NCBI RefSeq assembly: GCF_019649055.1
Contig: NW_026570351.1
Span: forward strand, 1 to 64,000
Direction: 5' to 3'
DNA length: 64,000 nucleotides
From: Paramacrobiotus metropolitanus
Lineage: Eukaryota; Tardigrada; Eutardigrada; Parachela; Macrobiotidae
The translations under genes were made by a program, and so were the position numbers. The notes beneath the pieces were generated by a model. That model saw nothing but the letters and a program-made list of their open reading frames with translations, searched no databases and was not told the origin of the DNA. Shown here piece after piece: positions 33,915 to 45,024 of this stretch (positions are counted from its first letter, which is position 1; the number at the start of each line of letters is the position of its first letter).

Positions 33915-34740
33915 TATACAAGTATCGGTCGCGCTAGCGCGCGTCCAGTTGTATTTGAGCTATAGAATAACGAAAAAAATTGCAAAAGTATAATAATTAT
34001 AAATACTTCGACTTCACTCGTAGATTTACTGTACGGTTCAGTACATTGATCACTATGCTGCGTGTTACATGCCCTGTTTTCCGATATCGTGTCTTTCGAT
34101 TACATGTTTCCAACTTGCACTTATAAGTTTTATGTGGCTTTTTAAGTGATAAAAAAATAAACTGAAAGTCCGACATAATATAAAAATAAGTGATATTCCG
34201 ATCGACGTTTCTGTGAAATTTATTCGATAGGTGATCATAATGGTTATCACTTGTTATACAAATAATGGTGATTGGAATGGTGATTGTCAAAGCACATACT
34301 GTGTTTTAGAAAAAGAGAAAAAAAGTTTAAAAAAAGGGATAATACATAAAAGGGTTGAAAACTAACTTTTCGAAATCTCAGCGCTACTGGAAAATCATAA
34401 TACGTGGGTGATCAAAATACAGACCCGTACAGTAAGTGTGATTAATCTACGAGCGAAGTCGTAGTAATTACAGTAACAAAACACATGTTAAATATATAAT
34501 TTAAATGTAGAATGCTTTAATAAACAGCAGAACCAGTTATGGAAGAACCAGAACCTTTTTTTAATTCATTAAAAAAAGTTTAAAAGCAAAAATATACACT
34601 TACAAGCTCGGCCAGCTTAATAAAAATAATTTTGTTTAGGTATCTGGGGATTTAATTACGAGTATTTAAATGTATCTGAATGATGGCACAGATCAACATA
34701 AGTTAGTGAAAAGCCAAGCTGCCATCAGCATCACCGATCG
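33915..34740. repeat. Dispersed repeat A, copy 2, with an insertion
   Basis: Shares with copy 1 the nested hairpin start (GGTCGCGCTAGCGCGCG), the ATTACAGTAAC region, TATTTAAATGTAT and TGGCACAGAT-AACATA near the end. Relative to copy 1 about 460 extra bases interrupt it (34003-34466). Confidence 0.55.
34003..34466. mobile_element. Small TIR element inside repeat A
   Basis: The left end reads CTTCGACTTCACTCGTAGAT and the right end, inverted, CTACGACTTCGCTCGTAGAT; both are followed inward by an ACTGTACGG block. Each end can itself form a hairpin. It occupies the place where repeat A copy 1 has no sequence, so it looks like a MITE-type insertion. Confidence 0.5.
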
Positions 34741-34766
34741 ACTTAGGATGGATATGTATATAGACT

Positions 34767-34786
34767 TATATATATATATAGACTTA

Positions 34787-34826
<40 letters not shown>
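34767..34826. repeat. (TA)n microsatellite
   Basis: Two runs of TA dinucleotides, about 13 and 36 bases, separated by GACTTAGGA. Confidence 0.9.
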
Positions 34827-34828
<2 letters not shown>

Positions 34829-35121
34829 TATGCCATTGACGATTAATGGCACATTAACTCTAAAGCGTAATTCTGGAACTATAACCACAAATAACTCTGT
34901 AACAAGGATTTCGCGGCATTCTCTCAAACTTCTGAACGAGAGGTCGAAATTCAGTTTAAATTTAGAAAAATTATGCGATCGGATATGCAAATCGTTTCGC
35001 GGTGACACAAACATCACAAAGGTGTGTCATAAGGAAACTTACTTGAAATGTTATCAACTTTATACCTTTTTACACTGCTGCGTCCACGTGTAGCATTTTG
35101 GCTAACGGCATACTGGCGCTC

Positions 35122-35862
35122 GGCGTTTTAGTGCATGATAAGCACTTCGTCGCCCTCCTTCGACAACGATAACCTCCGTTTGTTCCTGGCTTTCTATGGT
35201 CGTGGAAACTGTGACAAAGCGGAGACAAAAGCCGTAGGAAGCCGGCGTGACTTGCGGGCATTTACCGATGCGAATATCGCCGAGTCAGCAAAAGTCTACC
35301 ACAAAAGTTTTCAGGTAAGGTATTAGTTGGCATGATTACTTTGTTTTTGTAGCTTTTACTGTAACACTGACATCAGAAATCGAGAAGTTACCAGGTAATT
35401 CTGCAGATAATAGTAATTATTGCTACCGGCATCCCTTGCCTGTTGTATTGTAGTATGTCACGGTAATCAGTCAATTATTTTACGAAATTGTAGTATTATC
35501 TTCTGCACGATCATACTTTTGGTATGGTAAGGCTACAAATAGTGTCATATTTGTCATGTTCGTACTACAAATAGTGCCATGTTTGTCAATGCGCGAATGG
35601 AGGTGATGCGCGACGGGAATGGCCGGACAAACTGGACTGCATGTTGGAACACCATCCTTTGAAAAATCGGGGCGTGGACGATCTGTGTCAGAAGTATGGC
35701 ATCGTTTTGCAGCCGGATGATGGGACATTGACGAACAGAACTACCACCGCCATAATTAGTACAACAACGGCTCGTGCCACTCTTACCACTCTATTTACAA
35801 CTACTCCCACAACTATGCCTGCAACTGGATTTACAGTTATACTTATACCTATAAGTCCATAA
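35122..35862 (+). CDS. Possible exons of a Thr-rich secreted or stalked protein
   Basis: Two protein-like stretches: 35135-35314, ending ESAKVYHKSFQ before a consensus donor GTAAGG, and about 35600-35862, reading PDKLDCMLEHHPLKNRGVDD, LCQKYGIVLQPDDG and then a threonine-rich run (TTTARATLTTLFTTTPTT). The threonine run suggests a heavily O-glycosylated stalk. A third candidate end with donor GTAAGG at 35916 reads in another frame. I do not recognise the family and the frames are not all consistent, so it could be a decayed gene. Confidence 0.35.
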
Positions 35863-35919
35863 CTATCCCGACAACAGTGTCACTACACCGGGGCCAACCC
35901 AGACGCATCAGTCAGGTAA

Positions 35920-36780
35920 GGTGTGTAAGTCGTTTGGTTTCCGATCCATCTGATTTCAATACCTTGCAGGTACATATCGTCTTATTTCAGCACGCCTTCT
36001 GAACAACCTGAGGTTAAACTGAGTTTCATGGTTGTTTCTAGTTAAACTGACTCGCCCCCGTCCATGTGCCTGAGAGCACATTTAATCAGTCAGAAATTCT
36101 TGCAACGTTAGACTAACCGCTGACTTCTTCCCACCTATTCCGAATTCCTCAAAAAATTTGTTTGATTTTCACCTATTCCAGCATTTAGTAAAAATAAATG
36201 AGCTGAAACTTCAGAGCTACGAATTCCAACCGCTTCCGGTTGGTGAACAAATGGCAGCCTCCCAGTGTGGCAGCGTGGTTTGGCTTTTTGCTGCGAATTT
36301 TTCATGCTAAATCATCACTTCTTTCAAATTCAGTTTACCGATTCAAAAGCAAGTCTTTCTACTTGTGTGCCTAATAAAAAGGAAGAACAAAGTGTAGAAA
36401 ACTTAGTGCATCAATATCAGACCGTTCTACACCAGACTGGGACGACATGGGCTGCGCCTGCGCGGTACACTAGAAAACTCCATGTAATTAAACCATAGAC
36501 GAGTGCGAGTGTTAATCGATATTCCATAGCGCAAATTTAAACCAGTCGAACGTCCATATCCAGTCAACCGAAACTTGTGTATTATGTAGTGCTTACGTAC
36601 TATCTTAAAATACGAATTAAACCAATTGTTGAGCGCTAACACGATCCAGTGAATTTACGTGTATGCTTACTGTACGTTCGGGAGCTAAGCTTTTGAATAG
36701 GTCAGAGTCCAGGTGAACTCCAAAATAACTGAATCTAAAATTCACGAACTGAACCCTGTAAAATCTGGAAGAATCAGATA
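35920..36780. other. Intergenic, no gene recognised
   Basis: Short open frames without motifs; no terminal repeats seen. Confidence 0.4.
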
Positions 36781-36792
36781 ATCGTTCGGCGA

Positions 36793-37407
36793 TGCAAAAC
36801 AGTCCTCGGAAAACTTGGAACCACAAAATATCGTTAAAACGCCCATTTATAACACATTGTGCTATACGAAAACCCCGTTTCACATTATAATGGTTAAGTC
36901 AAAATTAGTCCACGCAAAATCCACTCAGGGAAGATTATGAAAAACCTGCCGACGAGCGTGGTTTAATAGGTAGTTTCCACTTTCCATTAACGCCAACCAT
37001 CTCTTTTTTTTAAAACAGAATACCTACATACGCACTCTGATACGTTAAACTGCGGGCGCATTCCACACTGTGAAAAAGAGAATACCCAAAAATATCATTC
37101 ATCGCTGGCGGCGACAAATAATTCCCAATCACGGCGGTATCCCCTTCCTTTTTCGGCTCCGTCAACTGTGGTTGCTGCTTGAGAAAATTGCGCAACTAGG
37201 CATACAGGAGCAGTCGCAGTGGATCCGACGCATATTCTCCAGGCCTCGCTGGTACAGTATACTCAGTTTCCAAAAAGCGTTGCGGGGATTAATTTTGACT
37301 TAAACATTATAATGTGAAACGGGGTTTTCGTATAGCACGATGTGTTATAAATGGGCGTTTTAACGATATTTTGTGGTTCCAAGTTTTCCGAGGACTGTTT
37401 TGCATCG
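36793..37407. repeat. Large inverted repeat around an LRR-family scrap
   Basis: Arms 36793 to about 36918 and about 37282-37407 are nearly identical reverse complements (outer end CGATGCAAAACAGTCCTCGG; inner landmarks CATTATAATGTGAAACGGGG). The 360-base centre contains the LRR-family fragment at 37010-37240. The right arm runs directly into the LINE fragment at 37408, and its reading GLFCIGIGIRRAEEL continues into that LINE, so the arms may be LINE sequence duplicated in inverse orientation. Confidence 0.7.
37010..37245 (-). pseudogene. LRR/LRRCT-like C-terminal fragment (copy J)
   Basis: Reads RRIHCDCS, then after a one-step frame change and a TAG, RNFLKQQPQLTEPKKEGDTA, SVECARSLTYQSAYVGILF. 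Only the C-terminal cap is present. It resembles copy F most (QSAYVGTLFSY). It lies between the arms of an inverted repeat. Confidence 0.7.
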
Positions 37408-38388
37408 GTATCGGCATACGTCGGGCGGAGGAATTAGTACAATGTACTTCCAGCCTTTCTGGCTTCGATTCACTCCATATCCGATTTGGTGTCCTCACTA
37501 CTGCCTGGTCATGCTGTTGCTGATTTTTCTGTCGCTCTCGATTTGTGGAAAAAGAACGCACGTCTACCCGAACTGCCGGAACCGAATTTCCGCAGCCAGC
37601 AAAGAACCTGGGATATACCGCTATGCAACGTGTCTCTGTCTACGCTGCTGGAAGTTTACCGGAACGACGAAGTTAACAAAGCCCGGCTTCTTGCACAATC
37701 AAGGCCGGCCGGCATCTGGTTAAATGCGTTACCCTCCGCTCACATTGGCAACCTTTTGGACGATGACACTCTTAAAATTTCCGTAGGCCTGAGATTGGGT
37801 GTTGCAATATGCGAGCCTCATGATTGTATGAAGTGTCAAAAACATGTCGATAAATACGGGCACCACGGTCTATCTTGCGCATTCTCTGCCGGTAGACATC
37901 CACGACACGGCGGACTGAACAGCATCGTATGCCGATCTCTGGTGTCAGCTGGGATTCCGGCGAAACTGGAGCCACGTGGCACGTCGCATACGTCCGAACG
38001 ACGCCCTGATGGCTGCACAACCTTCGCCTGGCAGAGAGGGATGTGCTTAGCATGGGACGTCACTTGTGTGGACACGGTTGCGCCTTCTCACGTCAAGTCT
38101 ACGGCGGCCACCGCAGGTGCCGCAGCGGTGGAAGCGGAAGAAAAGAAGTCCCGGCTTTAGTTGTACCTAAGCGGCAGATACATCTTCGCCCCGATAGCTT
38201 TCGAAACAATGGGCCCATGGGGACCATCCGCTATCGCCTTTATTAAAGCACTGGGGAAAAAACTCGAGCAACACACAGGCGAAGCCCGTTTTCATGAGTT
38301 TTTACGCCAAAGACTGTCACTGGAGATACAGCGCGGCAACGCGGCATCGGTTATGGGAACGATGGAGGGAGCACAAAATTTTAATTAA
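37408..38388 (+). mobile_element. LINE 3' fragment with restriction-like endonuclease
   Basis: The frame 37486-38160, continuing after a single TAG to 38388, encodes the C-terminus of a non-LTR element with a restriction-like endonuclease (R2-type): SLLPGHAVADF, PSAHIGNLLDDDTL, a zinc motif around CMKCQKHVDKYGHHGLSC, GRHPRHGGLN, RRPDG, then WDVTCVDTVAPS and the acidic-lysine EAEEKK, followed by YIFAPIAFETMG and LRQRLSLEIQRGNA. The PD...D...ExK arrangement fits the PD-(D/E)xK nuclease fold. The reverse transcriptase part is missing. Frame breaks at about 37440 and the TAG at 38158 make it inactive. A second scrap is at 57979-58285. Confidence 0.7.
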
Positions 38389-38433
38389 ATTTTGATGTTG
38401 TAAAAAAGAATGATGTTTTCAATTATTATAAAA

Positions 38434-38906
38434 TTACGTTGTACCACAGGTGAAATAAAAAGAGATTAGCTGATAGCGTACCGGTATATTACGTCCGTAG
38501 TGCAGAGAATCGTACAGTTCATTGAGGTACGGGACCACCGCACGATTTGGACTGATGGCGCGGATGTTCCTGGTCATGATCATATATTTTGTAAGGTTGC
38601 CCTTTGACAGTAAACTTTGATAAAGCTGGTGGACCAGAACCACTTTGAACGATGGTCACTGGACTCCGGGGAGCATTGCGCGGGCAGAGTGGGCAGATTG
38701 CCATTGTCCGTTCGAAACTGATGCTTCCGGTGACGCATCTTGAGAAATGTGTAGTGGGTTGCAGTCCTCTGCTGGTTTTGCAGGAGGGCCAAAATTTCAT
38801 AAAGATTTGCTTAAAATCGGATGATAAATTCTTTGTAAATAATTTGCTTGCATGACAGTACGGTACCGAGCGAAACAACAAGGACAACAAAATAACACAA
38901 TTTCAA
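38434..38906 (-). pseudogene. LRR/LRRCT-like copy E, N-terminal half only
   Basis: Exon 1 remnant 38906-38852 encodes KLCYFVVLVVSLGTVLS after a TTG where copy F has ATG, and its donor reads GC instead of GT. Exon 2 pieces read GPPAKPAEDCNPLHI, FRTDNGN, and in another frame RNIRAISPNRAVVPYLN and IPVRYQL, then stop. It is truncated before the LRR segments. Closely resembles copy F at its N-terminus. Confidence 0.68.
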
Positions 38907-40745
38907 TTTGCAACATGAGTGTATGTTCTTTCACGCCGTAGTGCTAACCGTACCGTGACTCGTGGATCATACATGGTACTGGCACTGTAGATTAACTGAT
39001 GCGCTGACATATTGACTGACTGTAGTTCTCCATTTTACACTACGGTCACTACCTAGTACTCGTACCTACACAAGTCAATTTTTCCTGGAATGATTATTAC
39101 AGATAACTGAAAACTATAAACTGCCACAAGTTAAGCGTGAGAACTGGCATCAGTACATACCAGAGCAACCGTTATTATCTGCTTGATCGTTTTCTGCTGC
39201 ACGCTGGCAGTCTCTTCTCGGCGATTCGATCAGCTTAGTATTTTTACAGTAGCTGATCATGAATGCCAATTAAAACATATTAATTTTACTTATAATTTAC
39301 GTGGCATATACTGCGAGAAGCAAAATGCGCCTTTTTTTCTACGCATTTGAAGGATCAGATAAAGCCTCGTGGGAAAGCTCACCCAATCAGCATGCGCAAT
39401 TAAGGAAATACAGCAGTGACTCTATCTTAAGGTGGTGTGTTACGTTTTTTCTCGAGCAGAATATAAGGAAGAACCTTCTGCAGAAGAATGGAAGCTGAAC
39501 CGGCAATAATTAACCTAACTGAATAATAATTATGTACTCTTGCTAGTGAGCAGATCCGGTTAGAACGACGCCAGGTGGCATTTGGTTTTCTTTTCCTTTT
39601 CATAAACGACAGTTCTATTGATATACTCGTATCTCTACATCATGGACCTTAATCATGATTATTAAATAATACGATCGAGCCACGGGAAACGCTGTTCATG
39701 TGCGCTGCTATGACCGGTATATCGCGCACCCACACTGAAAAAAATAAAAAAATCGATACTCGATCCCAGGCCAATAATTATTATACTAGGGTGGTATGGA
39801 TTATTGCCATATTATGGTAGATCTCATGGGCCAGCTATCTGCTGTACGCTAATTGGGCACTGTGTGGCTCATGATGTTTCAGCAAACGGGAGCGGAAATA
39901 CGGATTGCAGCTGCTCATTTTGGTGGTGCCTTGTACTGGTGGAATACAGTATATGAGCTCGATACCTGTGTTGCGTTTCCCCCGTTCTTATACTGAACCG
40001 TAACGCGTGGTTCAAAAACATCCGTTTTTTTCGCACAATGTTCGCCGCTGGGTTTCATACCTTCCAGGTGGCTGTATCGAATCGGCGATCCACACTATGC
40101 CGAATCAGCGATAATTTCTTGCCACGGAAATCGACATATTATGGTTTGGTATGGAACTTCTCCGTCCTACAACTGATGATGCTTGTGGTAATGCCTGTTG
40201 TGGTCGTATGTTTTCCACCAGGCAAGTATTTCTAGCCAATAGTAAACACGCTAAGAAATCTTTTGTACGGTACATGTCTACACGGCACATGTCATGTTAA
40301 AAGACCAATTTACATCGACTTATTTTCCTATTTTCCGCATATGTGGAGAATAATTCATAAATGTGCTGTTTGGAAAGCACTCTGTTCGGTCAAACCGTTA
40401 AATGCTTGTACAAATTTCGAAGTGCACACGATCAAGACTGTATCACCTGAAAATGTAGCATTAGGCAGGATTTTCTGCACTGTCCTCCGTGTAATCCGAA
40501 ACCCCTTTATATGCGCATTTTGCATCGAAATTTTTCAGCAACTCTTAATTTTGCGCAAAAGGCCTTTCAAGTTAATATCTATCTATGTATGAATTTAATC
40601 CGCTGAGACGTGACTTTGGAGGAAAACAGCCCGGTCTAGTGTACAGCATTCAAAAGTCAATAAATGTCTTCGATGTAAATCTCTCTTCGGCTATGAAAGT
40701 CGTAAGTGTCACTCCAACGGGAAGCTGAGCGCTTTAATCTTGCAG
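38907..40745. other. Intergenic, no gene recognised
   Basis: About 1.8 kb upstream of both copy E and the membrane-protein gene. Only short open frames without motifs; no terminal repeats found. Confidence 0.45.
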
Positions 40746-41904
40746 GCAACACAGTGCGCAACGATCTAGCAATGGGATACGTATTCATCATATGGACGCT
40801 GCTTTATAATATCCTTGGAGTGATCGCCAGTCGCTGGGGCTATGAACACTGGCAACTAGGGTTGTACACTGGCGACCCTCAACAGATACCCAACCACCGA
40901 GCACCGGGCTTCAGGGTCGCAAAAGCCTACTTGGTTGGCATGATCATCAGCGTGTTGACTGCCCTGGGAACCATTCTGCAGACTGTTCTGCAAGGAGGAC
41001 CGGAAGCCATGGTATGGTTATCGGTCACGGCCTACGCACTTCTCATTGTGGAAGGAGCGTGCATTGTAACCGTTGGCATTGCGCTGAGGAAAGATTGGCT
41101 GCCGACCGCCGTCATTGCTTTCTTCCACTGGCTCCATTGGGAGCGAGGTGAGTTTATTAAGGACTATTATGACTGGACGGTATTCCAAGCTTTCGTCAAG
41201 CAGTTGTTAGGATTGATAGCTTGGCCGCTGATGGTCCTGCGTAACCTACATGGTGAGAGCAAGTTGGCGCAAGTCAGTAAAGCGTAACGGAATTAAAATT
41301 ACGAACGGATTTTTTAGAGCCCGAGAAAACCGGCCAAACAGTGTTTTGTGGGATGGTTTCCTCGGCATGGCTAGTTTTCTACAACGTAATCGGACTGTTC
41401 GGCTTAATAAAAGGTACCAGGCTAGCATCGCCGTCGGGACCACTCACCCACCAGTTTGATAATTCACGGGGACGGACGTTCTATCGTGTCTACACGGGCC
41501 TGATGAGTATCAGTGTACTATTGGCGATTAGTACTGTCATCAACGGCCTTATAGTAGCCGAAAGCACGGCCGTGAAATCAACCGGGAATAGTGAAGTTAT
41601 AATGGGATCTGTCGTCCTTGGCGTTGAGCTGACCTTTTCTGCGCTGTCGCTATGCATCGGCGCATTAAGGTCACAGACCGCGATCGAAAGACGACAAGCA
41701 GCGGGGACCAGTCTTCCACGTCCTGCCGCGCCCCTCTCCCCATTGTTTCCACCGCATAATGCAATCGATGAACCGCCGGCTTGCAAGGCAGTGGTGTTGC
41801 GACACGAAGCGGATCTGCCTCCATCGTGCGCCGAGGCGACAAATGTTCCCAACGGTAGCCGCAGTAGCCGTTGGGTCGCTGCCTGGGCTCCTCTTGCCCA
41901 TTGA
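40746..41904 (+). CDS. Multipass membrane protein with two four-helix modules
   Basis: Exons 40746-41252 and 41318-41904 are joined by a 65-base intron (donor GTGAGA, acceptor TTTTTAG, phase 1). Each half encodes four hydrophobic segments: first half YVFIIWTLLYNILGVIAS, YLVGMIISVLTALGTIL, VWLSVTAYALLIVEGACIV and a reentrant LLGLIAWPLMVL; second half VSSAWLVFYNVIGLFGLI, TGLMSISVLLAISTVI and VIMGSVVLGVELTFSALSL. NILGVIAS and NVIGLFGL, and the arginine-plus-hydrophobic segments that follow, suggest an internal duplication. The tail is Pro/Arg-rich and cytosolic-looking. The start is uncertain: a first exon ending in phase 1 may lie upstream, or translation starts at ATG 40772. No family recognised. 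Confidence 0.65.
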
Positions 41905-42140
41905 TACTCACCGTGAATGATAGAACCTTCTATTTCTGTGTTTAACTTGTAGATTTCGGTAAATTTTCCATTCTTAACGTCTCAGTGCATGACTTTTATT
42001 TATACTAAGACAAAAAAAATAAAATATCGCCTCAGTTAACCTCTGAAATTCGCACACTTGCTTCTTTCGGCTGTTGCAGCCGAGGATTACTGGCTTCATC
42101 ACTTATAACATTCCTTGACTTTCGCACCTTGAGATGTAAA
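41905..42140. other. Intergenic, no feature seen
   Basis: Short AT-rich gap with AATAAA-like sequence at about 42020, which could serve the preceding plus-strand gene as polyadenylation signal. Confidence 0.35.
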
Positions 42141-43107
42141 TCATTGAGCAGATGATCCCGTAGTGTCACCTGATCCACACGGCTTCCCAGTTTTTAGACA
42201 GTCATTAGTCACATTCGATGAAATTTCTTTGCTAATCGCACGAAAGCGCAGTCTTTCTGACCATACCCTGCAGTAACAAGTGTAGTCTTTCGTGCTGCTT
42301 TTGACTGGATACGGCATTTCCGCTTTGTAACCGATCACATCATCACAGAATGATACAAACATGCTTCTCGGACATCTTCTGAATCATCGTAGTAGCCATA
42401 ACTTGGTATTATACGCTAGGCAAGCATATTCCTCGGTATACTACAAGGCTTTGGGAGATGTACTACAAAGTCTACACTGAAGCTTGTTTCAGGGTTAGTT
42501 AGGTCGCTTCAAACGCCGGCGCGATTAGACTAAGATGGTTAACCGTAGCTCGCAATGCTGCTAGCATCAAGGCACACATGCAAAACCATACTACGCATAA
42601 AACAATAATGCAAAGCTATAAACTGTAACACTATGTTGGACAAAGCGCTAGTGGTCACAGGGTCATAGCAGCCTGTTCGGACAGGGTATGGACACATTAC
42701 CCATCGGTCCTCGTAAATACAATTCGACTTAATCACCGGATTATCAAAACATGATAAAAACTCCCATGGACACGGGAACCCTTGTTTACGGCTGGTATAC
42801 CAAAGCTGAACAGGTAGCAAAGGTCAGCTTTCAGATACCGGTATGCTAGTTCGACTCTGGTTTAAGAAGCGTTCCGTGTGTGTAGGCGCACGATCAGCGT
42901 CCGAATATTGCATTGTTTTTGTCCTGCTTTTACTGTCTGGCCGCACCGAACGCCAACTGTGGGTTGGTATGTGCCAGGCGTTATTCCCTTTGACTTATTC
43001 TGGTTGCAATTTTGTTCCCGGTTTAACAAATGTAGTATGTTAAATGTGACAATGCGCTTGATCTGAAGGATACTGAAGTGGCCTGCATAGTTGGAAAAAA
43101 CTATCAT
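42141..43107 (-). CDS. Possible multi-exon secreted Cys-containing protein
   Basis: Three minus-strand stretches look coding: about 43060-42862 (QNCNQNKSKGITPGTYQP, VGVRCGQTVKAGQKQC), about 42820-42640 (RKQGFPCPWEFLSCFDNP, NCIYEDRWVMCPYPVR, GCYDP) and 42362-42141 (FCDDVIGYKAEMPYPVK, DYTCYCRVW, NDCLKTGKPCGSG). The regular cysteines and lack of hydrophobic helices suggest an extracellular protein. I could not fix splice sites or a start, and no family is recognised. Confidence 0.35.
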
Positions 43108-44033
43108 CTTAGTTGCGGAGATGTCAAGGGAAAGTTAAGAAGAATCTTTCAAATATCAGTCTTGTGGACAGGCATAAACCTTCCCTGTCAACTTTGATTT
43201 CCGGTGTAAAAAGCGCATGCGCATTATGAATAATAGTTTCGGGCACATCATAAATTTTTATGTTGATTCTTATCTTTATCCTTCGACACCAGGATTCTTT
43301 TAAATTTTAGTTGACACTTTGGCCTGGCAACAGCTACGGTGTATGCTGTCACTGCTGTGCATTAGAGCATTTTTATGCCTGGTTTTTTCCCTACGTTATG
43401 TAATCACGATATGGTTTTTCTTTGCAGTTAAACAATCCATTGTATTCGTACTTTTTGTTTACTATAAAATTTTGTTGTGGATGCTACTAGCTTTCACGTC
43501 ATTTAGTCGCTGACTAATAAAAATGATAAGTATTGCGGCAGATTGCCTGTATTCTGCGTGCGTCTGCTGCAAGAAGAATCGTCACTTGTGCCCGTTACGG
43601 ATGTCCAAGCTATGCCGTCACCAGAGCCATATCAGTGTTAATGTGAAACATTTCTGCCAGATTGTCATTTTCCGACCATAAAAAGATTTTGATTTACTGA
43701 AGAATTTGTAGCAAATGAAAGCGCTAATTCCGAAACTGATTTACAACGAGCGATGTCTGAGGGATATGCTGTCTCTCTCGATGCTGTGTTTTGAGTTTAG
43801 TTTAAACATACTCGTACTTTGCTTTTATGCGTTTTTTTAAAATCACGCTTTATTTGGGCGGCATTTTGAATAGAAACGGAAAGATAATACGGAAGCCCAT
43901 TAAGCGCGCCCAGTTAACTGATTAATTAGCTTAGAGATAAAGCTATAACAGCCGCTTTAACAATCTGTTGCTTTTTCGTTTCCATTGTGTACTCGTAATT
44001 CTTGTGTCATTCCTAACATCTTGCAGAGCTTGG
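43108..44033. other. Intergenic, no gene recognised
   Basis: Includes a short hydrophobic frame at 43319-43513 and a Cys-rich frame at 43524-43680 (YSACVCCKKNRHLCPL), neither with supporting context. Nothing else seen. Confidence 0.4.
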
Positions 44034-45024
44034 CTAACACTCTTCATAACACGAGGTATTATATGAAAACAGAGTGCCCACATACGCACTTTGGTGCGAC
44101 AAACTACGGGCGCAATCCACACTTAGAAAGAGAGAGTGCCCGACGAAGCTGGCAAACGCTGGTGTCACGTACCTCCCGATAATTGCGATCTCCCCTTCCT
44201 TTTTTGGCACCGTCAAGTGTGGCTGCCGCTTGAGGAAGTTGCGCAACCAGGCATAAGAGCAGTTACAGTGGAGACGACGCACTTTCTCTACGCCTCCCGG
44301 GTTCAGTATACTCATTGACCAACGATACGAATTAATTGGGTCGTTACGGTCATTAAATGACAGTAATTCATAACCAATTCCTCCCTCCAAAATCAAACTC
44401 CGCAGGTGCGGTAGGTCGGTGAAGGTGTACGGTTCTATTGTGTCGATGGTTGTCATGAAGAAGAATAACATGCGTACTTTCCGCATCCGCGCAAAATCGC
44501 GCTTCTTGATCACCAAATTCTTGCCGTCCTGCAGGCGTAACACGACCAGGTTCGGCAGCCATCCGGTAGCGTGGATTTTGTCGGTGGTAACCGGGGTGGC
44601 ACACTTTGTCAACGTCAATTCAATTAGCTGATATCGTACCGGATCCATTACATCGTAATGTAGAGGATCTTCAGCGTCGGCTCGCTCAGTACAGTAAAGA
44701 ACCACAGCATGATTTGGACTACGGGCGCGGATGTTATTGGTCGTGACGATGTCAGTAGTACGGAGTCCCGATTGACAATGCACTTCCAGATAACTGCCTG
44801 GATCGGTTTCATTTAGATTTTTGTTCCGAAAGAGATGCTGTACTGGTGACGCTGCTTGAGGAATGGGTGGCAGGTTGCAGTCCACTGGCGGCTTCGCAGG
44901 CGAGCCTAAATTTAATACAGACGGGCTTAATTACTGGACGCCATACGCTTTTGCCTCCAATTTACTTACATGACAGTGTGTTGCCGAGTGAAGCTAGAGC
45001 GATAAAATAATACAACGATTTCAT
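44034..45024 (-). CDS. Secreted LRR/LRRCT-like protein, copy F
   Basis: Two exons: 45024-44970 (signal peptide MKSLYYFIALASLGNTLS, donor GTAAGT, phase 1) and 44905-44034; 308 residues. It is the shortest intact copy because the N-cap between FRNKNLNETDPGSYLEVHC and the PVRYQLIELTLTKCATP block is reduced and lacks the usual ECLxY segment. LRR segments LVVLRLQDGKNLVIKKRDF and MTTIDTIEPYTFTDLPHL and the cap HCNCSYAWLRNFLKRQPHL, LFLSVDCARSLSHQS follow. Complete and open. Forms a subgroup with copies E, G, H and J. Confidence 0.8.

Noticed and set aside
36617-37523. Two similar proteins starting MKRGFRIA on opposite strands
   Set aside because: They are the two arms of one inverted repeat; no gene evidence.
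40706-40745. Extending the membrane protein upstream of 40746
   Set aside because: No ATG in that extension, and a clean acceptor TTGCAG ends at 40745.
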